From: Caenimonas aquaedulcis | GTDB taxonomy: Bacteria; Pseudomonadota; Gammaproteobacteria; Burkholderiales; Burkholderiaceae_C | DNA length: 64,000 bases | Assembly: GCF_015831345.1 (NCBI RefSeq) | Contig: NZ_JADWYS010000001.1 | Span: 1,250,118 to 1,314,117, forward strand | Direction of reading: 5' to 3' | Shown here: piece by piece, positions 17,925-28,692 of the stretch | Layout: each line of letters begins with the position of its first letter | Position numbering within the stretch: the stretch's first letter is position 1 | Program-made: the position numbers and the translations under genes | Notes under the pieces: generated by a model | Database searches by the model: none | What the model was told of the DNA's origin: nothing | The model's input: the letters and a program-made list of their open reading frames with translations, nothing else

Positions 17925-19070
17925 CTAGTCTTCCAGGTCGCTCGCCGACAGCGAGAGGATGCGCCGCTCCGACGGTTCGGACAAGTGCCCGTCCATGCGG
18001 GTCGCCATGCGTTGCAGCAAGGCCTTGGGCGCGGTCTCGTTGACGGGCACGGTGGCCATCACGATGCGGAAATGCAGGAACTCGGTCGGCGCCTCGGGCA
18101 GCGGTTCGCGCAGGCCCGCGACGAGGATGCGGCTCGCGATGTTCGCGGCGCCCTCGGGCAGCGACATGCCCTCGGCCAGCACGCCGATGCGCGAGTGCGA
18201 CAGGCGCGCCGCCACGTCGCCGTCGCGCAAGGTCTCGCGCACGCGCTGGGCGGCGACCGCCAGGGCGGATTCCGCGGTTTCGGGGCCGAACTCGCGTGCC
18301 AGCCGGTCGAGGTTTTCCACGTGCACGAGCATCATCACGCTCGGGTGGCCGTAGCGGCGCATGAGGTTGCGCACCCCCGCCACGCGTTCGTAGAAGATCA
18401 TCGGCATCGCGAGGCCGGTGAGCGGGTCGATAGTGTTGCGCGCGTCGATGCGCACGCGCGTTTCCGCGAAGATCCGATTGCGCCAGGCCGTCCCCAGGAA
18501 CACGCATACCGCCCACACGCTGAGCAGCGCCGCGAGCGGCAATGGCGGATCGGGCTGCGGGTCGAGGGAGCGCCACCCGAGCCACGCCACCGCGATGGCC
18601 AGGGATAGCTGCCCGGCGACAAGCCAGCGCGCCCAGGGCTGGCTTTGCGGCCACGCGCGAAGCATCACGACGGCTGTCACCGCAAACCACGCGGCCACGC
18701 CCGCGAGCAGCAGGTGCCACTCGAAAATCGCGCAGGCCAGGGCCAGCACGGGCAGCAGGCCCAGGCTGATGCCGACCAAGCCGCGGCGCGGCGCGCGCAA
18801 CGCGCCGGCGTGGTTCACGAGTTCGCGCAGCTGCATGCCGTCCACGGCCAGCAGCAGCAGCAAGGCGGCCTCGGCGAGGAATGCATGCCCCCCGACGAGT
18901 GTCTGCAGCGCCAGGACGCCGATGGCGACCGTCGCGCCATGGACCAGCAGGGCCCGCTCGCGGTAAGCGTTGGCGATCACCACGCTCAGGCACACGGTCA
19001 GCACCTGCATGCCGGCGAACGCGCCCAGCGCGACCAGTTCTTCCGAGTCGGCGGGCAGCTGGGTGATCAC
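17925..19070 (-). CDS. Membrane protein with a degenerate GGDEF domain
   Basis: 381 aa. Six to seven membrane segments occupy residues 10-195, and a GGDEF-like domain follows (DPLTGLAMPMIFYERV at about 215). The catalytic loop is lost: SHSRIG (291-296) stands where GGDEF should be, and the D-x-D-x-FK metal site reads VHVENLDRL. Diguanylate cyclase activity is therefore unlikely; a binding or scaffold role is possible. The GTG at 19070 overlaps the slt stop as GTGA. Sits between slt and parC. Confidence 0.82.
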   Translation of the reverse strand: MITQLPADSEELVALGAFAGMQVLTVCLSVVIANAYRERALLVHGATVAIGVLALQTLVGGHAFLAEAALLLLLAVDGMQLRELVNHAGALRAPRRGLVGISLGLLPVLALACAIFEWHLLLAGVAAWFAVTAVVMLRAWPQSQPWARWLVAGQLSLAIAVAWLGWRSLDPQPDPPLPLAALLSVWAVCVFLGTAWRNRIFAETRVRIDARNTIDPLTGLAMPMIFYERVAGVRNLMRRYGHPSVMMLVHVENLDRLAREFGPETAESALAVAAQRVRETLRDGDVAARLSHSRIGVLAEGMSLPEGAANIASRILVAGLREPLPEAPTEFLHFRIVMATVPVNETAPKALLQRMATRMDGHLSEPSERRILSLSASDLED

Positions 19071-19930
19071 TGGAAGTCGGCCTGCCCTGCTGCCGCGACC
19101 GGCACGCTGGATGGCGACGGCGCGACCGGCACCGGATAGGCCATGGCGGGGACGCCCGGCGGCGGCAGGTTGCCCCGGCCGACGGCGCCGCCCGCGGGCA
19201 GTTCCACATGCACGCGATGGGGCACGCGCCCGTTGCCCACGACCGACGGCGGCTTGAGCATCGTGTACAGCTGCATCACCGTCTTCACGTAGTTCTGCGT
19301 TTCGCGGTAGTTCGGGATCTTGTTGCCCGCGCGCTGCACGGCGCCCTCGCCCGCGTTGTACGCGGCGAGCGCGAGCTCCACCTGGCCGGGGAAGAGGTCG
19401 AGCAGGTAGCGCAGGTAACGCGTGCCGGCCTTGATGTTGGTGCGCGGATCGTGCAGCTTCTTCTCGACGGGCGACTTCTTGTCCGAAGTCACGCCGTAGC
19501 GCTGCGCGGTGGCGGGCATGACCTGCATCAGGCCGACGGCGCCCTTGGGGGAGACCGCGCTGGAGTCGAAGCCCGATTCCGTCGCGATCAAGGCCTTCAG
19601 CAGCTCGTAGTCGATGCCCTGGTCGCGCGAGGCCTCGCGCAAGTGGTGCTGCACCTGCTTGAAGCCCTGCGACACCTCGAAGAACGCGATCAGCTTGGGC
19701 GCCGCCGTGGGCACCGCGACTTCGCGCGGCGTCTTGAGGCCGCGCGCGGTGTCGAAACTTTCGCCGCCGCGAAAGAAGAGTTCATAACGTTCGTCGACCT
19801 TGTCCGCCGCGAAGTGCGCGACGCCCTTCCCGTCCACCCATCCCCACACCTCGGCATGTGCTGCCGGCGCCATCGCCGCCGCGAGCAAGGCTCCCGCGCA
19901 CCAGAATTTGAGACGCAACGATGCCTTCAT
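19067..19930 (-). CDS. Lytic transglycosylase (SLT domain) with DUF4124-like N-terminus
   Basis: 287 aa, exported (signal peptide about residues 1-26). Residues 27-60 (AEVWGWVDGKGVAHFAADKVDERYELF) resemble DUF4124. The SLT catalytic core starts near residue 100 with the Glu in LIATESGFDSSAVSPKGAVGLMQVMP; AYNAGEGAV follows. It cleaves peptidoglycan between MurNAc and GlcNAc. The C-terminal Pro-rich tail lacks a fold. Its start overlaps the stop of the upstream GNAT gene (ATGA). Confidence 0.92.
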   Translation of the reverse strand: MKASLRLKFWCAGALLAAAMAPAAHAEVWGWVDGKGVAHFAADKVDERYELFFRGGESFDTARGLKTPREVAVPTAAPKLIAFFEVSQGFKQVQHHLREASRDQGIDYELLKALIATESGFDSSAVSPKGAVGLMQVMPATAQRYGVTSDKKSPVEKKLHDPRTNIKAGTRYLRYLLDLFPGQVELALAAYNAGEGAVQRAGNKIPNYRETQNYVKTVMQLYTMLKPPSVVGNGRVPHRVHVELPAGGAVGRGNLPPPGVPAMAYPVPVAPSPSSVPVAAAGQADFQ

Positions 19931-20487
19931 GCGCGCAGCTCCAGCCCCAGACCGCGGCGGCCGACGAATTCGGGTTGCAGCATCGACATCACGATCAGCG
20001 TTTCATAGCCGCCCTGCACCTTGACGGCATCGCGCAGTTGGCCTTCGACCACGAAGCCTTCGCTATCGTAGAGCGCTTTCGCGCGGGAGTTGCCGGCTTT
20101 CACGTCCAGGAAGAGGCGGTGCGCGCCCAGGTCGTCGAACGCGACGCGCTTGGCCACGCGCAGCGCGGCACGGCCGAACCCTGCGCCCTTCGCGCGCACG
20201 ACCATGCGCTTGAGCTCGAGCGACTGGTTCTGGCTGCGGCACCCGATGAGGATCAGGAAGCCCACGGCCTCGAGGTCCGGGCCGCCTTCGATGATGAAGT
20301 GGCGAAAGTCCGGGAAGCGGATGGCGGCCTCGTGCTGGGTCTGCTCCCAGGGCGTGATGTGCGCGAGGTTTTCGGGGTCCTGTTCGAGCGAGACGACGAA
20401 CTGCAGGTCGCTGCTCATCGTCGGCCGCAGGCGCACGCGCGCCGTGGTGCGGTCGGGGGAGCTGGCGGCGAAGTTGGCGGCGGTCAT
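19927..20487 (-). CDS. GNAT family N-acetyltransferase
   Basis: 186 aa. RimJ/RimL-like: VRLRPTMSSDLQFVVSLEQDPEN at the N-terminus, the acetyl-CoA binding segment RMVVRAKGAGFGRAALRVAKRVAF, then DVKAGNSRAKALYDSEGFVVEG. Acceptor unknown. Lies between parE (22 bp upstream) and slt in the leftward run. Confidence 0.87.
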   Translation of the reverse strand: MTAANFAASSPDRTTARVRLRPTMSSDLQFVVSLEQDPENLAHITPWEQTQHEAAIRFPDFRHFIIEGGPDLEAVGFLILIGCRSQNQSLELKRMVVRAKGAGFGRAALRVAKRVAFDDLGAHRLFLDVKAGNSRAKALYDSEGFVVEGQLRDAVKVQGGYETLIVMSMLQPEFVGRRGLGLELRA

Positions 20488-20509
20488 GTCAGGTTCGTTT
20501 TGGGCAAGG

Positions 20510-22477
<1,968 letters not shown>

Positions 22478-22511
22478 GGGAGGGGGATTGTAGTCGGGCG
22501 GCGCAGCAACA

Positions 22512-22527
22512 CTGTATGCGCATACAG
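22512..22527. promoter_or_regulatory. Perfect LexA-type (SOS) box CTGT-N8-ACAG
   Basis: CTGTATGCGCATACAG is a perfect 16 bp palindrome matching the proteobacterial LexA consensus CTGT-N8-ACAG. It lies in the 107 bp divergent region, 35 bp from the parE start and 57 bp from the MFS gene start. Binding is inferred; another dimeric repressor of the MFS operon remains possible. Confidence 0.55.
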
Positions 22528-22584
22528 ATCGAGCGAAATGGGACCGCGCCAGCGAAGTATTCGGCCTTTGGATAAAGTCGCCCG

Positions 22585-23808
22585 ATGCAATCGACCGCAG
22601 TCCCCCAGAAGCTTTCCATGTCGCAGGTGCTGGTCTGCGGCGCGATGATCGTCACGCTCTCCATGGGCATCCGGCACGGCTTCGGCCTCTGGCTGCAGCC
22701 GATCACGCAGGCGCAGGGCTGGGACCGCGGCACCTTCGCGCTGGCCCTCGCCATCCAGAACCTCTCCTGGGGCATCTTCGGCATCTTCGCGGGCATGCTC
22801 GCCGACCGGCTCGGCGCGTTCCGGGTGCTGGTGGGTGGCGCGGTGCTCTACGGGCTGGGCCTGGCCGGCATGGCCCTGTCCACGGACAAGCTCACCTTCA
22901 TGCTGACGACCGGCGTGCTCATCGGGGCGGCGCAGGCCGGCACGACCTACGCGGTGGTCTACGGGATCATCGGGCGCCAGATCGACCCTGCCAAGCGCTC
23001 CTGGGCGATGGGCGTCGCGGCGGCGGCAGGCTCCTTCGGCCAGTTCCTGATGGTGCCCGTGGAAGGCTTCCTCATCTCGGGCTTCGGCTGGCAGCAGGCG
23101 CTGCTGACGCTCGCGGTGTTCGTGGTGCTGATCGCCCCGCTCGCCTTCGGCTTGCGAGAGCCCGGCTTCAGCGGCGGCGTCGCGCCGGCGCGCGAGCAGT
23201 CCATCGGCCAGGCACTGCGCGAAGCCTTCAAGTACCCGAGCTTCCAGCTGCTCATGGCGGGCTACTTCGTCTGCGGCTTCCAGGTCGTGTTCATCGGCGT
23301 GCACATGCCCAGCTACCTCAAGGACAAGGGCCTGTCGCCGCAAGTGGCCAGCTACGCGCTGGCGCTGATCGGCCTGTTCAACGTGTTCGGCACCTACATC
23401 GCGGGCACGCTCGGCCAGAAGCTGGCGCGCCGCAAGCTCCTCGCCGCGATCTACCTGGGGCGCGCCGTGGCGATCGCCCTCTTCCTGTGGGTCCCGATCT
23501 CGCCGCTCACCGTGTACGTGTTCGCCAGCGTGATGGGCCTGCTGTGGCTCTCCACCGTCCCGCCGACGAATGCGACGGTTGCGCAGATCTTCGGCGTGGC
23601 CCACCTGTCCATGCTGGGCGGCTTCGTGTTCTTCAGCCACCAGATCGGCTCTTTCCTGGGCGTGTGGCTGGGCGGCTTCCTGTACGACCGCACGGGCAGC
23701 TACGACATCGTCTGGTACATCTCCATCGCCCTCGGCGTCTTCGCGGCGCTCATCAACCTGCCGGTGCGCGAAACACCGATCGTGCGCGGTTCGCCGCAGG
23801 CGGCATGA
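22585..23808 (+). CDS. MFS transporter (oxalate/formate antiporter or MCT-like)
   Basis: 407 aa with about 12 membrane segments. The N-terminal half has MSMGIRHGFGLWLQPITQAQGWDR and the loop AGMLADRLGAFRVLVGG (MFS motif A). It closely fits the bacterial monocarboxylate/oxalate-formate antiporter-like group. Substrate not visible. Overlaps the next small gene as ATGA and leads a rightward run ending in a methyltransferase gene. Confidence 0.88.
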   Translation: MQSTAVPQKLSMSQVLVCGAMIVTLSMGIRHGFGLWLQPITQAQGWDRGTFALALAIQNLSWGIFGIFAGMLADRLGAFRVLVGGAVLYGLGLAGMALSTDKLTFMLTTGVLIGAAQAGTTYAVVYGIIGRQIDPAKRSWAMGVAAAAGSFGQFLMVPVEGFLISGFGWQQALLTLAVFVVLIAPLAFGLREPGFSGGVAPAREQSIGQALREAFKYPSFQLLMAGYFVCGFQVVFIGVHMPSYLKDKGLSPQVASYALALIGLFNVFGTYIAGTLGQKLARRKLLAAIYLGRAVAIALFLWVPISPLTVYVFASVMGLLWLSTVPPTNATVAQIFGVAHLSMLGGFVFFSHQIGSFLGVWLGGFLYDRTGSYDIVWYISIALGVFAALINLPVRETPIVRGSPQAA

Positions 23809-23936
23809 CGCAGCGGGGCAAGAAGCTGCTGGGTTACGGCGCGGCCATCGCCGTGCTCCTGGCAGTGTTTGCCCTGTACACGCGCCCCCTGATCCTCGTC
23901 ACACTCGCCGACCAACTCTGGGCGTGCTTCAACTGA
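23805..23936 (+). CDS. Small single-span membrane protein (43 aa)
   Basis: MTQRGKKLLGYGAAIAVLLA at the N-terminus gives one membrane helix (about residues 9-35), ending DQLWACFN. Its ATG overlaps the MFS stop as ATGA and its stop lies one base before the SDR start, so it is embedded in the operon. I recall similar short proteins after MFS genes in Comamonadaceae. Role unknown; perhaps a small partner of the transporter. Confidence 0.65.
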   Translation: MTQRGKKLLGYGAAIAVLLAVFALYTRPLILVTLADQLWACFN

Positions 23937-23937
23937 C

Positions 23938-24750
23938 ATGAAAGTCTTCGTCATCACCGGCGCCTCCGACGGGATCGGCGCCGAAATCGCTCGCCAGCTC
24001 GCCGCGAAACACGGGGCGCAGGCGGCGCTGGTCCTCGCGGCACGCAGCGACCCGAAGCTGCGCGCCGTGGCGAAGGACTGCGAATCGCAGGGGGCCCAGA
24101 CGCTCACCGTGGCCCTGGACATCGCGAGCGAGACGCGTTGCCGCTCGCTCATCGAGCAGGCACTGGACAGGTTCCACCGCATCGACGCGCTGATCAACAA
24201 CGCGGGCATCTCGGCGCAGGCGCTGTTCTCCGACGTGACGGCTGAAGACCTGCACTGGTACGAAGACCTGATGAAGGTGAACCTGTGGGGCAGCGTGTGG
24301 TGCACGCATGCGGCGCTGCCCGCGCTGAAGGAAAGTCGGGGGCACATCGTCGCGGTGTCGTCGCTCGCCGGGCTGGTCGGCGTGCCCGGACGGACGGCGT
24401 ACAGCGCGACCAAGTTCGCGATGACCGGTTTCTTCGAGGCGCTGCGGGCGGAACTCAAGTCCACCGGCATCAGCGTCACCACCGCGTACCCGGGGGTCGT
24501 GGCCACCGCCATTCGCCACCGCGGCTACAACGCGCAGGGACAACCCGCCGGCTCCAGCGGGCTGAAGGAAGACGACGCCATGCCGGTCGAGGAATGCGCG
24601 CGCCTGATCATCGACGGCATGAACGGCCGCAAGCGCGAGGTCGTGATGACGGGCAAGGGCAAGCTGGGACGCTTCGTCAAGCTGGTCGCGCCCGGCCTGG
24701 TCGAGAACATGGCCCTGGCGGCCCTCAAAGACGAGGTCAAACCGCATTGA
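23938..24750 (+). CDS. Short-chain dehydrogenase/reductase
   Basis: 270 aa. Cofactor motif TGASDGIGAEIARQ (TGxxxGIG), NNAG in LINNAGISAQ, catalytic Ser in VAVSSLAGLVG and Tyr/Lys in YSATKFA. Uses NAD(P)H on an alcohol or carbonyl substrate, unidentified. Arg in the first cofactor helix region (LAARSDPKL) suggests NADP preference. Overlaps the methyltransferase start by TTGA. Confidence 0.92.
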   Translation: MKVFVITGASDGIGAEIARQLAAKHGAQAALVLAARSDPKLRAVAKDCESQGAQTLTVALDIASETRCRSLIEQALDRFHRIDALINNAGISAQALFSDVTAEDLHWYEDLMKVNLWGSVWCTHAALPALKESRGHIVAVSSLAGLVGVPGRTAYSATKFAMTGFFEALRAELKSTGISVTTAYPGVVATAIRHRGYNAQGQPAGSSGLKEDDAMPVEECARLIIDGMNGRKREVVMTGKGKLGRFVKLVAPGLVENMALAALKDEVKPH

Positions 24751-25295
24751 CCGCCGCGCTGCACGGCACGCAAGCCGCATCCGATTGGGTCAAGCGCTGG
24801 GCGCATCTCGTGCCCGCGGGCCAGCCGGTGCTCGACGTCGCATGCGGTGCGGGACGGCACATGCGGCATTTCGCGGCCCTGGGCCATCCGGTGACGGGCG
24901 TGGACCACTCGCCCGAGGCCATCGCGGTGGCCGGCGCCGCCGGTGAAGCGGTTCTGGCCGACATCGAAAACGGCCCCTGGCCCTTCGCGGGGCGCAGCTT
25001 CGGCGGCGTGGTCGTCACCCATTACCTCTGGCGTCCACTGATGCCCACCCTCCTGGAAAGCGTCGCGCCCGGCGGCGCGCTGATCTACGAAACCTTCGCG
25101 GCGGGCAACGGGACCGTCGGCAAACCGTCCCGCCCCGACTTCCTGCTGCGGCCGGGTGAATTGCTCGACGCCTGCGCCGCGCTGCGCGTGGTGGGCTACG
25201 AAGACGGCTTCCTGGACACGCCTCCCCGGTTCATCCAGCGCATCGCCGCCGTCCGGCCCGCGCCGGGTGAACCAATGGCCCGTCACCGGCTCTAG
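24747..25295 (+). CDS. Class I SAM-dependent methyltransferase
   Basis: 182 aa from a TTG at 24747 that overlaps the SDR stop (TTGA); no ATG fits the conserved N-terminus. SAM-binding motif I is VLDVACGAGRHMRHFAALGH, motif II is VTGVDHSPEAIAVA, and the central strand is GGVVVTHYLWRPLMP. Short for the class and possibly a small-molecule methylase. Followed 58 bp later by dapA. Confidence 0.82.
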   Translation: MTAALHGTQAASDWVKRWAHLVPAGQPVLDVACGAGRHMRHFAALGHPVTGVDHSPEAIAVAGAAGEAVLADIENGPWPFAGRSFGGVVVTHYLWRPLMPTLLESVAPGGALIYETFAAGNGTVGKPSRPDFLLRPGELLDACAALRVVGYEDGFLDTPPRFIQRIAAVRPAPGEPMARHRL

Positions 25296-25353
25296 TTAGA
25301 ATCCCCCTTTGCCGAGCGTATTTCCGCAAGCGCATATTTCAAATACACCGGAC

Positions 25354-26241
25354 ATGACACCGATTACTGGCAGCATCGTGGCGCTGGTCACCCCGATGCA
25401 CGACGACGGCAGCGTCGACTACCCGGCCCTGCGCAAGCTGATCGACTGGCACATCGCCGAAGGCACGGACTGCATCGGCGTCGTGGGCACCACCGGCGAA
25501 TCGCCGACCGTCAACGTCGAAGAGCACCAGGAGATCATCCGCGTCTCCGTGGAGCAGGCGGCCAGGCGCGTGCCGATCATGGCCGGCTGCGGCGCCAACT
25601 CCACCGCCGAAGCGATCGAGCTCGCGAAGTTCGCGAAGAAGGTCGGCGCGGATTGCCAGCTGCAGGTCGTGCCCTACTACAACAAGCCCACGCAGGAAGG
25701 GCAATACCAGCACTTCAAGGCGATCGCCGAGGCCGTGGGCGACCTCCCCATCGTCCTGTACAACGTTCCCGGCCGCACCGTGGCCGATCTGCTGCACGAC
25801 ACCGTGCTGCGCCTCGCGCAGGTGCCCGGCATCGTCGGCATCAAGGAAGCGACCGGCAACATCGAGCGTGCGCAGTGGCTGATCCGCGACGTGCCCAAGG
25901 GCTTCGCGGTGTACTCCGGCGACGACCCGACCGCCGTGGCGCTGATGCTGTGCGGCGGCCAGGGCAACGTGAGCGTGACGGCCAACATTGCGCCGCGCCT
26001 CATGCACGAACTCTGCGTGGCCGCGATCGCCGGGAACGCGCGCGCCGCGATGGAAATCCAGCGCAAGCTGATGCCGGTGCACCGCCACCTCTTCGTGGAA
26101 TCGAACCCGATCCCGCTGAAATGGGCGATGGCGCGCATGGGCCTCATCCAGGGCGCGATGCGCCTGCCGATGACGCCGCTGTCGGCCTCCAACGAACCCG
26201 TGGTCGAAGCGGCGCTGCGCGCCGCCGGCCTGCTGGCCTGA
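25354..26241 (+). CDS. dapA: 4-hydroxy-tetrahydrodipicolinate synthase
   Basis: 295 aa. Condenses pyruvate with aspartate semialdehyde in lysine/meso-diaminopimelate synthesis. Schiff-base Lys164 (GIKEATGNI) and Tyr136 (LYNVPGRT) are in place, and GTTGES binds the substrate carboxylate. The ATG at 25354 gives the standard N-terminus [15 protein letters not shown]; a start at 25309 would add 15 residues. A TTAGAAT -10-like element lies at about 25296. Followed by bamC. Confidence 0.96.
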   Translation: MTPITGSIVALVTPMHDDGSVDYPALRKLIDWHIAEGTDCIGVVGTTGESPTVNVEEHQEIIRVSVEQAARRVPIMAGCGANSTAEAIELAKFAKKVGADCQLQVVPYYNKPTQEGQYQHFKAIAEAVGDLPIVLYNVPGRTVADLLHDTVLRLAQVPGIVGIKEATGNIERAQWLIRDVPKGFAVYSGDDPTAVALMLCGGQGNVSVTANIAPRLMHELCVAAIAGNARAAMEIQRKLMPVHRHLFVESNPIPLKWAMARMGLIQGAMRLPMTPLSASNEPVVEAALRAAGLLA

Positions 26242-26273
26242 CCCAAATCGATACTTACCCTCGAGGGGATGAC

Positions 26274-27353
26274 GTGAACCTATCCGGAAAATTCGGGCTG
26301 CTGGCCCTGTGTGCCGCGCTCTCGGCCTGCTCGGTCTTCCAGAGCGAGAAGATCGACTACAAGAGCGCCGGCAAGGCGGGCTCGCTGGAGGTGCCGCCCG
26401 ACCTGACGCAGCTCTCTCGCGATTCGCGCTACAACATCCCCGGCGGCGCGGTGACGGCCAGCGGCTTCGCCGTCGGCCAGGCCGCCCCGAGCCTGCCCAC
26501 CGCGGCCTCGACGCTCGGCGACGTGCGCATCGAGCGCGTGGGCAACACCCGCTTCCTCGTGGTCAACCGCCCGGCCGACCAGCTGTGGAACCCGATCCGC
26601 GAGTTCTGGCAGGAAAGCGGCTTCCTTCTCGCGCTCGACGAATCGAACCTCGGCATCATGGAAACCGACTGGGCCGAGAACCGCGCGAAGATCCCGCAGG
26701 ACTTCATCCGCAACACGCTCGGCAAGCTGTTCGACTCGCTCTATTCCACCTCCGAGCGCGACCGCTTCCGCACGCGGCTGGAGCGTACCGCCAACGGCGG
26801 CACCGAGATCTACCTGAGCCACCGCGGCATGATCGAGGTGTACAACAACAACCAGAAGGACCAGACGGTCTGGCAGCCGCGCCCGAACGATCCGGAACTG
26901 GAAGCCGAATTCCTGCGCCGCCTGATGATCAAGCTGGGCGTGCCGCAGGAGCAGACGAAGACGCTCGTGGCGAGCGCGCCCGCCAAGCCGACGTCGCGCA
27001 TCGCGAACGTGGGCGGCACGCCGGTGATCCAGATCGACGACGGCTTCGACCGCGCATGGCGCCGTGTCGGCCTGTCGCTGGACCGCACGGGCTTCACGGT
27101 GGAAGACCGCGACCGCGCGCAGGGCACGTACTTCGTACGCTACGTCGCGCCGAGCGCCGACAAGAAGGACAAGGGCTTCCTCGCGAAACTCTTCAGCGGC
27201 TCCGACAAGGGCGAGCCGCCGATCAAGTACCGCATCAGCGTGAAGAGCCAGGGGGAGTCCACCACGGTCTCCGTGCTGAACGCCAGCGGCGCGCCGGAAG
27301 CTTCGGCCAACGCGCAACGCATCGTGCAAGTCATCGCCGATGACCTCAAGTGA
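26274..27353 (+). CDS. bamC: Outer membrane assembly lipoprotein BamC
   Basis: 359 aa. Lipobox LSAC with Cys19. The conserved unstructured N-terminus includes DYKSAGKAGSLEVPPDLT, which contacts BamD. Two helix-grip domains follow. The GTG at 26274 has GAGGGGA upstream; the nearby ATG at 26269 hits a stop after one codon. Subunit of the BAM complex that folds outer membrane proteins. dapA-bamC linkage is conserved in Proteobacteria. Confidence 0.95.
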   Translation: MNLSGKFGLLALCAALSACSVFQSEKIDYKSAGKAGSLEVPPDLTQLSRDSRYNIPGGAVTASGFAVGQAAPSLPTAASTLGDVRIERVGNTRFLVVNRPADQLWNPIREFWQESGFLLALDESNLGIMETDWAENRAKIPQDFIRNTLGKLFDSLYSTSERDRFRTRLERTANGGTEIYLSHRGMIEVYNNNQKDQTVWQPRPNDPELEAEFLRRLMIKLGVPQEQTKTLVASAPAKPTSRIANVGGTPVIQIDDGFDRAWRRVGLSLDRTGFTVEDRDRAQGTYFVRYVAPSADKKDKGFLAKLFSGSDKGEPPIKYRISVKSQGESTTVSVLNASGAPEASANAQRIVQVIADDLK

Positions 27354-28130
27354 GTGCTGCGCTTCAAGAGCCTAGGTAGCGGCAGCTCCGGCAACGCTAC
27401 CGTCCTCCAGGGACGCGACGGCACGTCGCTCACGCACGTGCTCGTCGACTGCGGCCTCGGTATCCGCCAGCTGGAAAAGCGGCTGGGCACCGCGGGCATG
27501 TTGCCCGACCAGGTCGACGCCATCTTCATCACGCATGAACATGCCGACCACATCGGCTGCGCGCGCCAGTTCGCGCTGCGCGAGCGCATCCCGGTGTGGA
27601 TGAGCCACGGCACCTACGCCGCCATCGGCGAGCCGGACTTCCAGGGCTTGTTGCGTATCGCCTGCGACGGGCAGGCGATGGAAATCGGCGCGCTGCGCAT
27701 CACTCCGTTCACCGTGCCGCACGACGCGCGCGAGCCTTTGCAGCTCAGCTGCACCGATGGCGCGACGCGCCTGGGCGTACTCACCGACCTGGGCCACGCG
27801 AGCAGCCATGTGCTGCAGCACCTGTCGGGCTGCGGCACCTTGCTGCTGGAGTGCAACCACGATCCGGCGATGCTCGCGGCCTCGAGCTATCCGCCCTTCC
27901 TCAAGCGCCGCGTGGGTGGCGCATGGGGCCATCTCGCCAACGAAGCGGCAGCGGAAATCGCGCAGGCGATGCTGCCATTGGGGCTGAAACAGGTGATGGC
28001 CGCGCACCTGAGCGAGCAGAACAACCGTCCGGAACTCGCGCGGCGTGCGTTGTCCGCGGCGCTGGGCTGCGGCGACGCGGATGTCCTCGTGGCGGACGGC
28101 CCGAGCGGCGGCGCGTGGGTCACCTGTTGA
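27354..28130 (+). CDS. MBL-fold metallo-hydrolase (YycJ/WalJ-like)
   Basis: 258 aa from a GTG directly after the bamC stop. The metal site THEHADHIG (His61, His63, Asp65, His66) and the N-terminal SLGSGSSGNATVLQ are typical of this MBL subgroup, whose members include exonuclease-like proteins. Ends with MAAHLSEQNNRPELARRAL. Followed by a strong terminator. The gene also follows dapA-bamC in related genomes. Confidence 0.9.
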   Translation: MLRFKSLGSGSSGNATVLQGRDGTSLTHVLVDCGLGIRQLEKRLGTAGMLPDQVDAIFITHEHADHIGCARQFALRERIPVWMSHGTYAAIGEPDFQGLLRIACDGQAMEIGALRITPFTVPHDAREPLQLSCTDGATRLGVLTDLGHASSHVLQHLSGCGTLLLECNHDPAMLAASSYPPFLKRRVGGAWGHLANEAAAEIAQAMLPLGLKQVMAAHLSEQNNRPELARRALSAALGCGDADVLVADGPSGGAWVTC

Positions 28131-28178
28131 GCAGGCCCGGTGCCGCCGCGTGCTGACGGACGCCTGACCCGCAAAAAC

Positions 28179-28206
28179 AAAAAAGCCGCCCGAGGGCGGC
28201 TTTTTT
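28179..28206. terminator. Bidirectional rho-independent terminator
   Basis: An A run is followed by stem GCCGCCC (28185-28191), loop GA, stem GGGCGGC (28194-28200) and six T. The A and T runs on each side make it work for both the rightward MBL gene and the leftward lipoprotein gene. Confidence 0.92.
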
Positions 28207-28224
28207 GCGAACCGAACAAATCGA

Positions 28225-28503
28225 TTACTTCTTGCCGGAAGCAGCAGCGGCAGACGTAGCGGCGTCCGTTGCAGCCTTGGCAGCGGCGTCGGCCGAGCTG
28301 GAAGCAGCAGCGGCAGCGCCGGAAGCGGCAGCAGCAGCGCCCGAAGCGGCGTCGGCAGCCGGGGCGGCCGGAGCAGGCGCGGGAGCGGGTGCCGGGGCAG
28401 CAGCGGGAGCGGGAGCCGGGGCAGGCGCCGGCTCTTCCTTCTTGCCGCAGGCGGCCAGGGCTGCGGCTGCAATCAGGGTCGCCAGGACGAGCGATTTCTT
28501 CAT
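28225..28503 (-). CDS. Small Ala/Pro-rich lipoprotein
   Basis: 92 aa. Lipoprotein signal MKKSLVLATLIAAAALAAC with Cys19. The rest is low complexity: a Pro-Ala repeat (about residues 25-50), then Ala/Ser-rich sequence ending SGKK, possibly extended or coiled. Homologous short lipoproteins are common in Burkholderiales; no function is known. A TATAAT hexamer on this strand at 28624-28619 and a hairpin at 28584-28607 lie in its leader. Confidence 0.75.
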   Translation of the reverse strand: MKKSLVLATLIAAAALAACGKKEEPAPAPAPAPAAAPAPAPAPAPAAPAADAASGAAAAASGAAAAASSSADAAAKAATDAATSAAAASGKK

Positions 28504-28583
28504 TTCAAAGTTTCCTTTTATGGGGACAGAAAAAACAATTTCCGGAAATTGTCAGTGCCGCCGGAATGGCGGCTTTGACCGAG

Positions 28584-28607
28584 CAACAAGGACTCGAGCT
28601 CTTGTTG
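28584..28607. promoter_or_regulatory. Inverted repeat in the 5' leader of the small lipoprotein gene
   Basis: Perfect 7 bp arms CAACAAG (28584-28590) and CTTGTTG (28601-28607) enclose a 10 bp loop containing CTCGAG. It lies between the likely -10 (TATAAT, 28624-28619 on the minus strand) and the start at 28503. It may fold in the roughly 110 nt leader. Function unknown. Confidence 0.35.
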
Positions 28608-28692
28608 ATCAGCCGCAAATTATATGCCGAATAAATCAAGCCCCTGCTTACCCTGATAGCAGCAGACGCCGCGACGGATGAGCTCAGCGCAA

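Noticed and set aside
16215..18608. 797-codon open frame on the plus strand
   Set aside because: Antisense to parC and the GGDEF-like gene; composition of a shadow frame.
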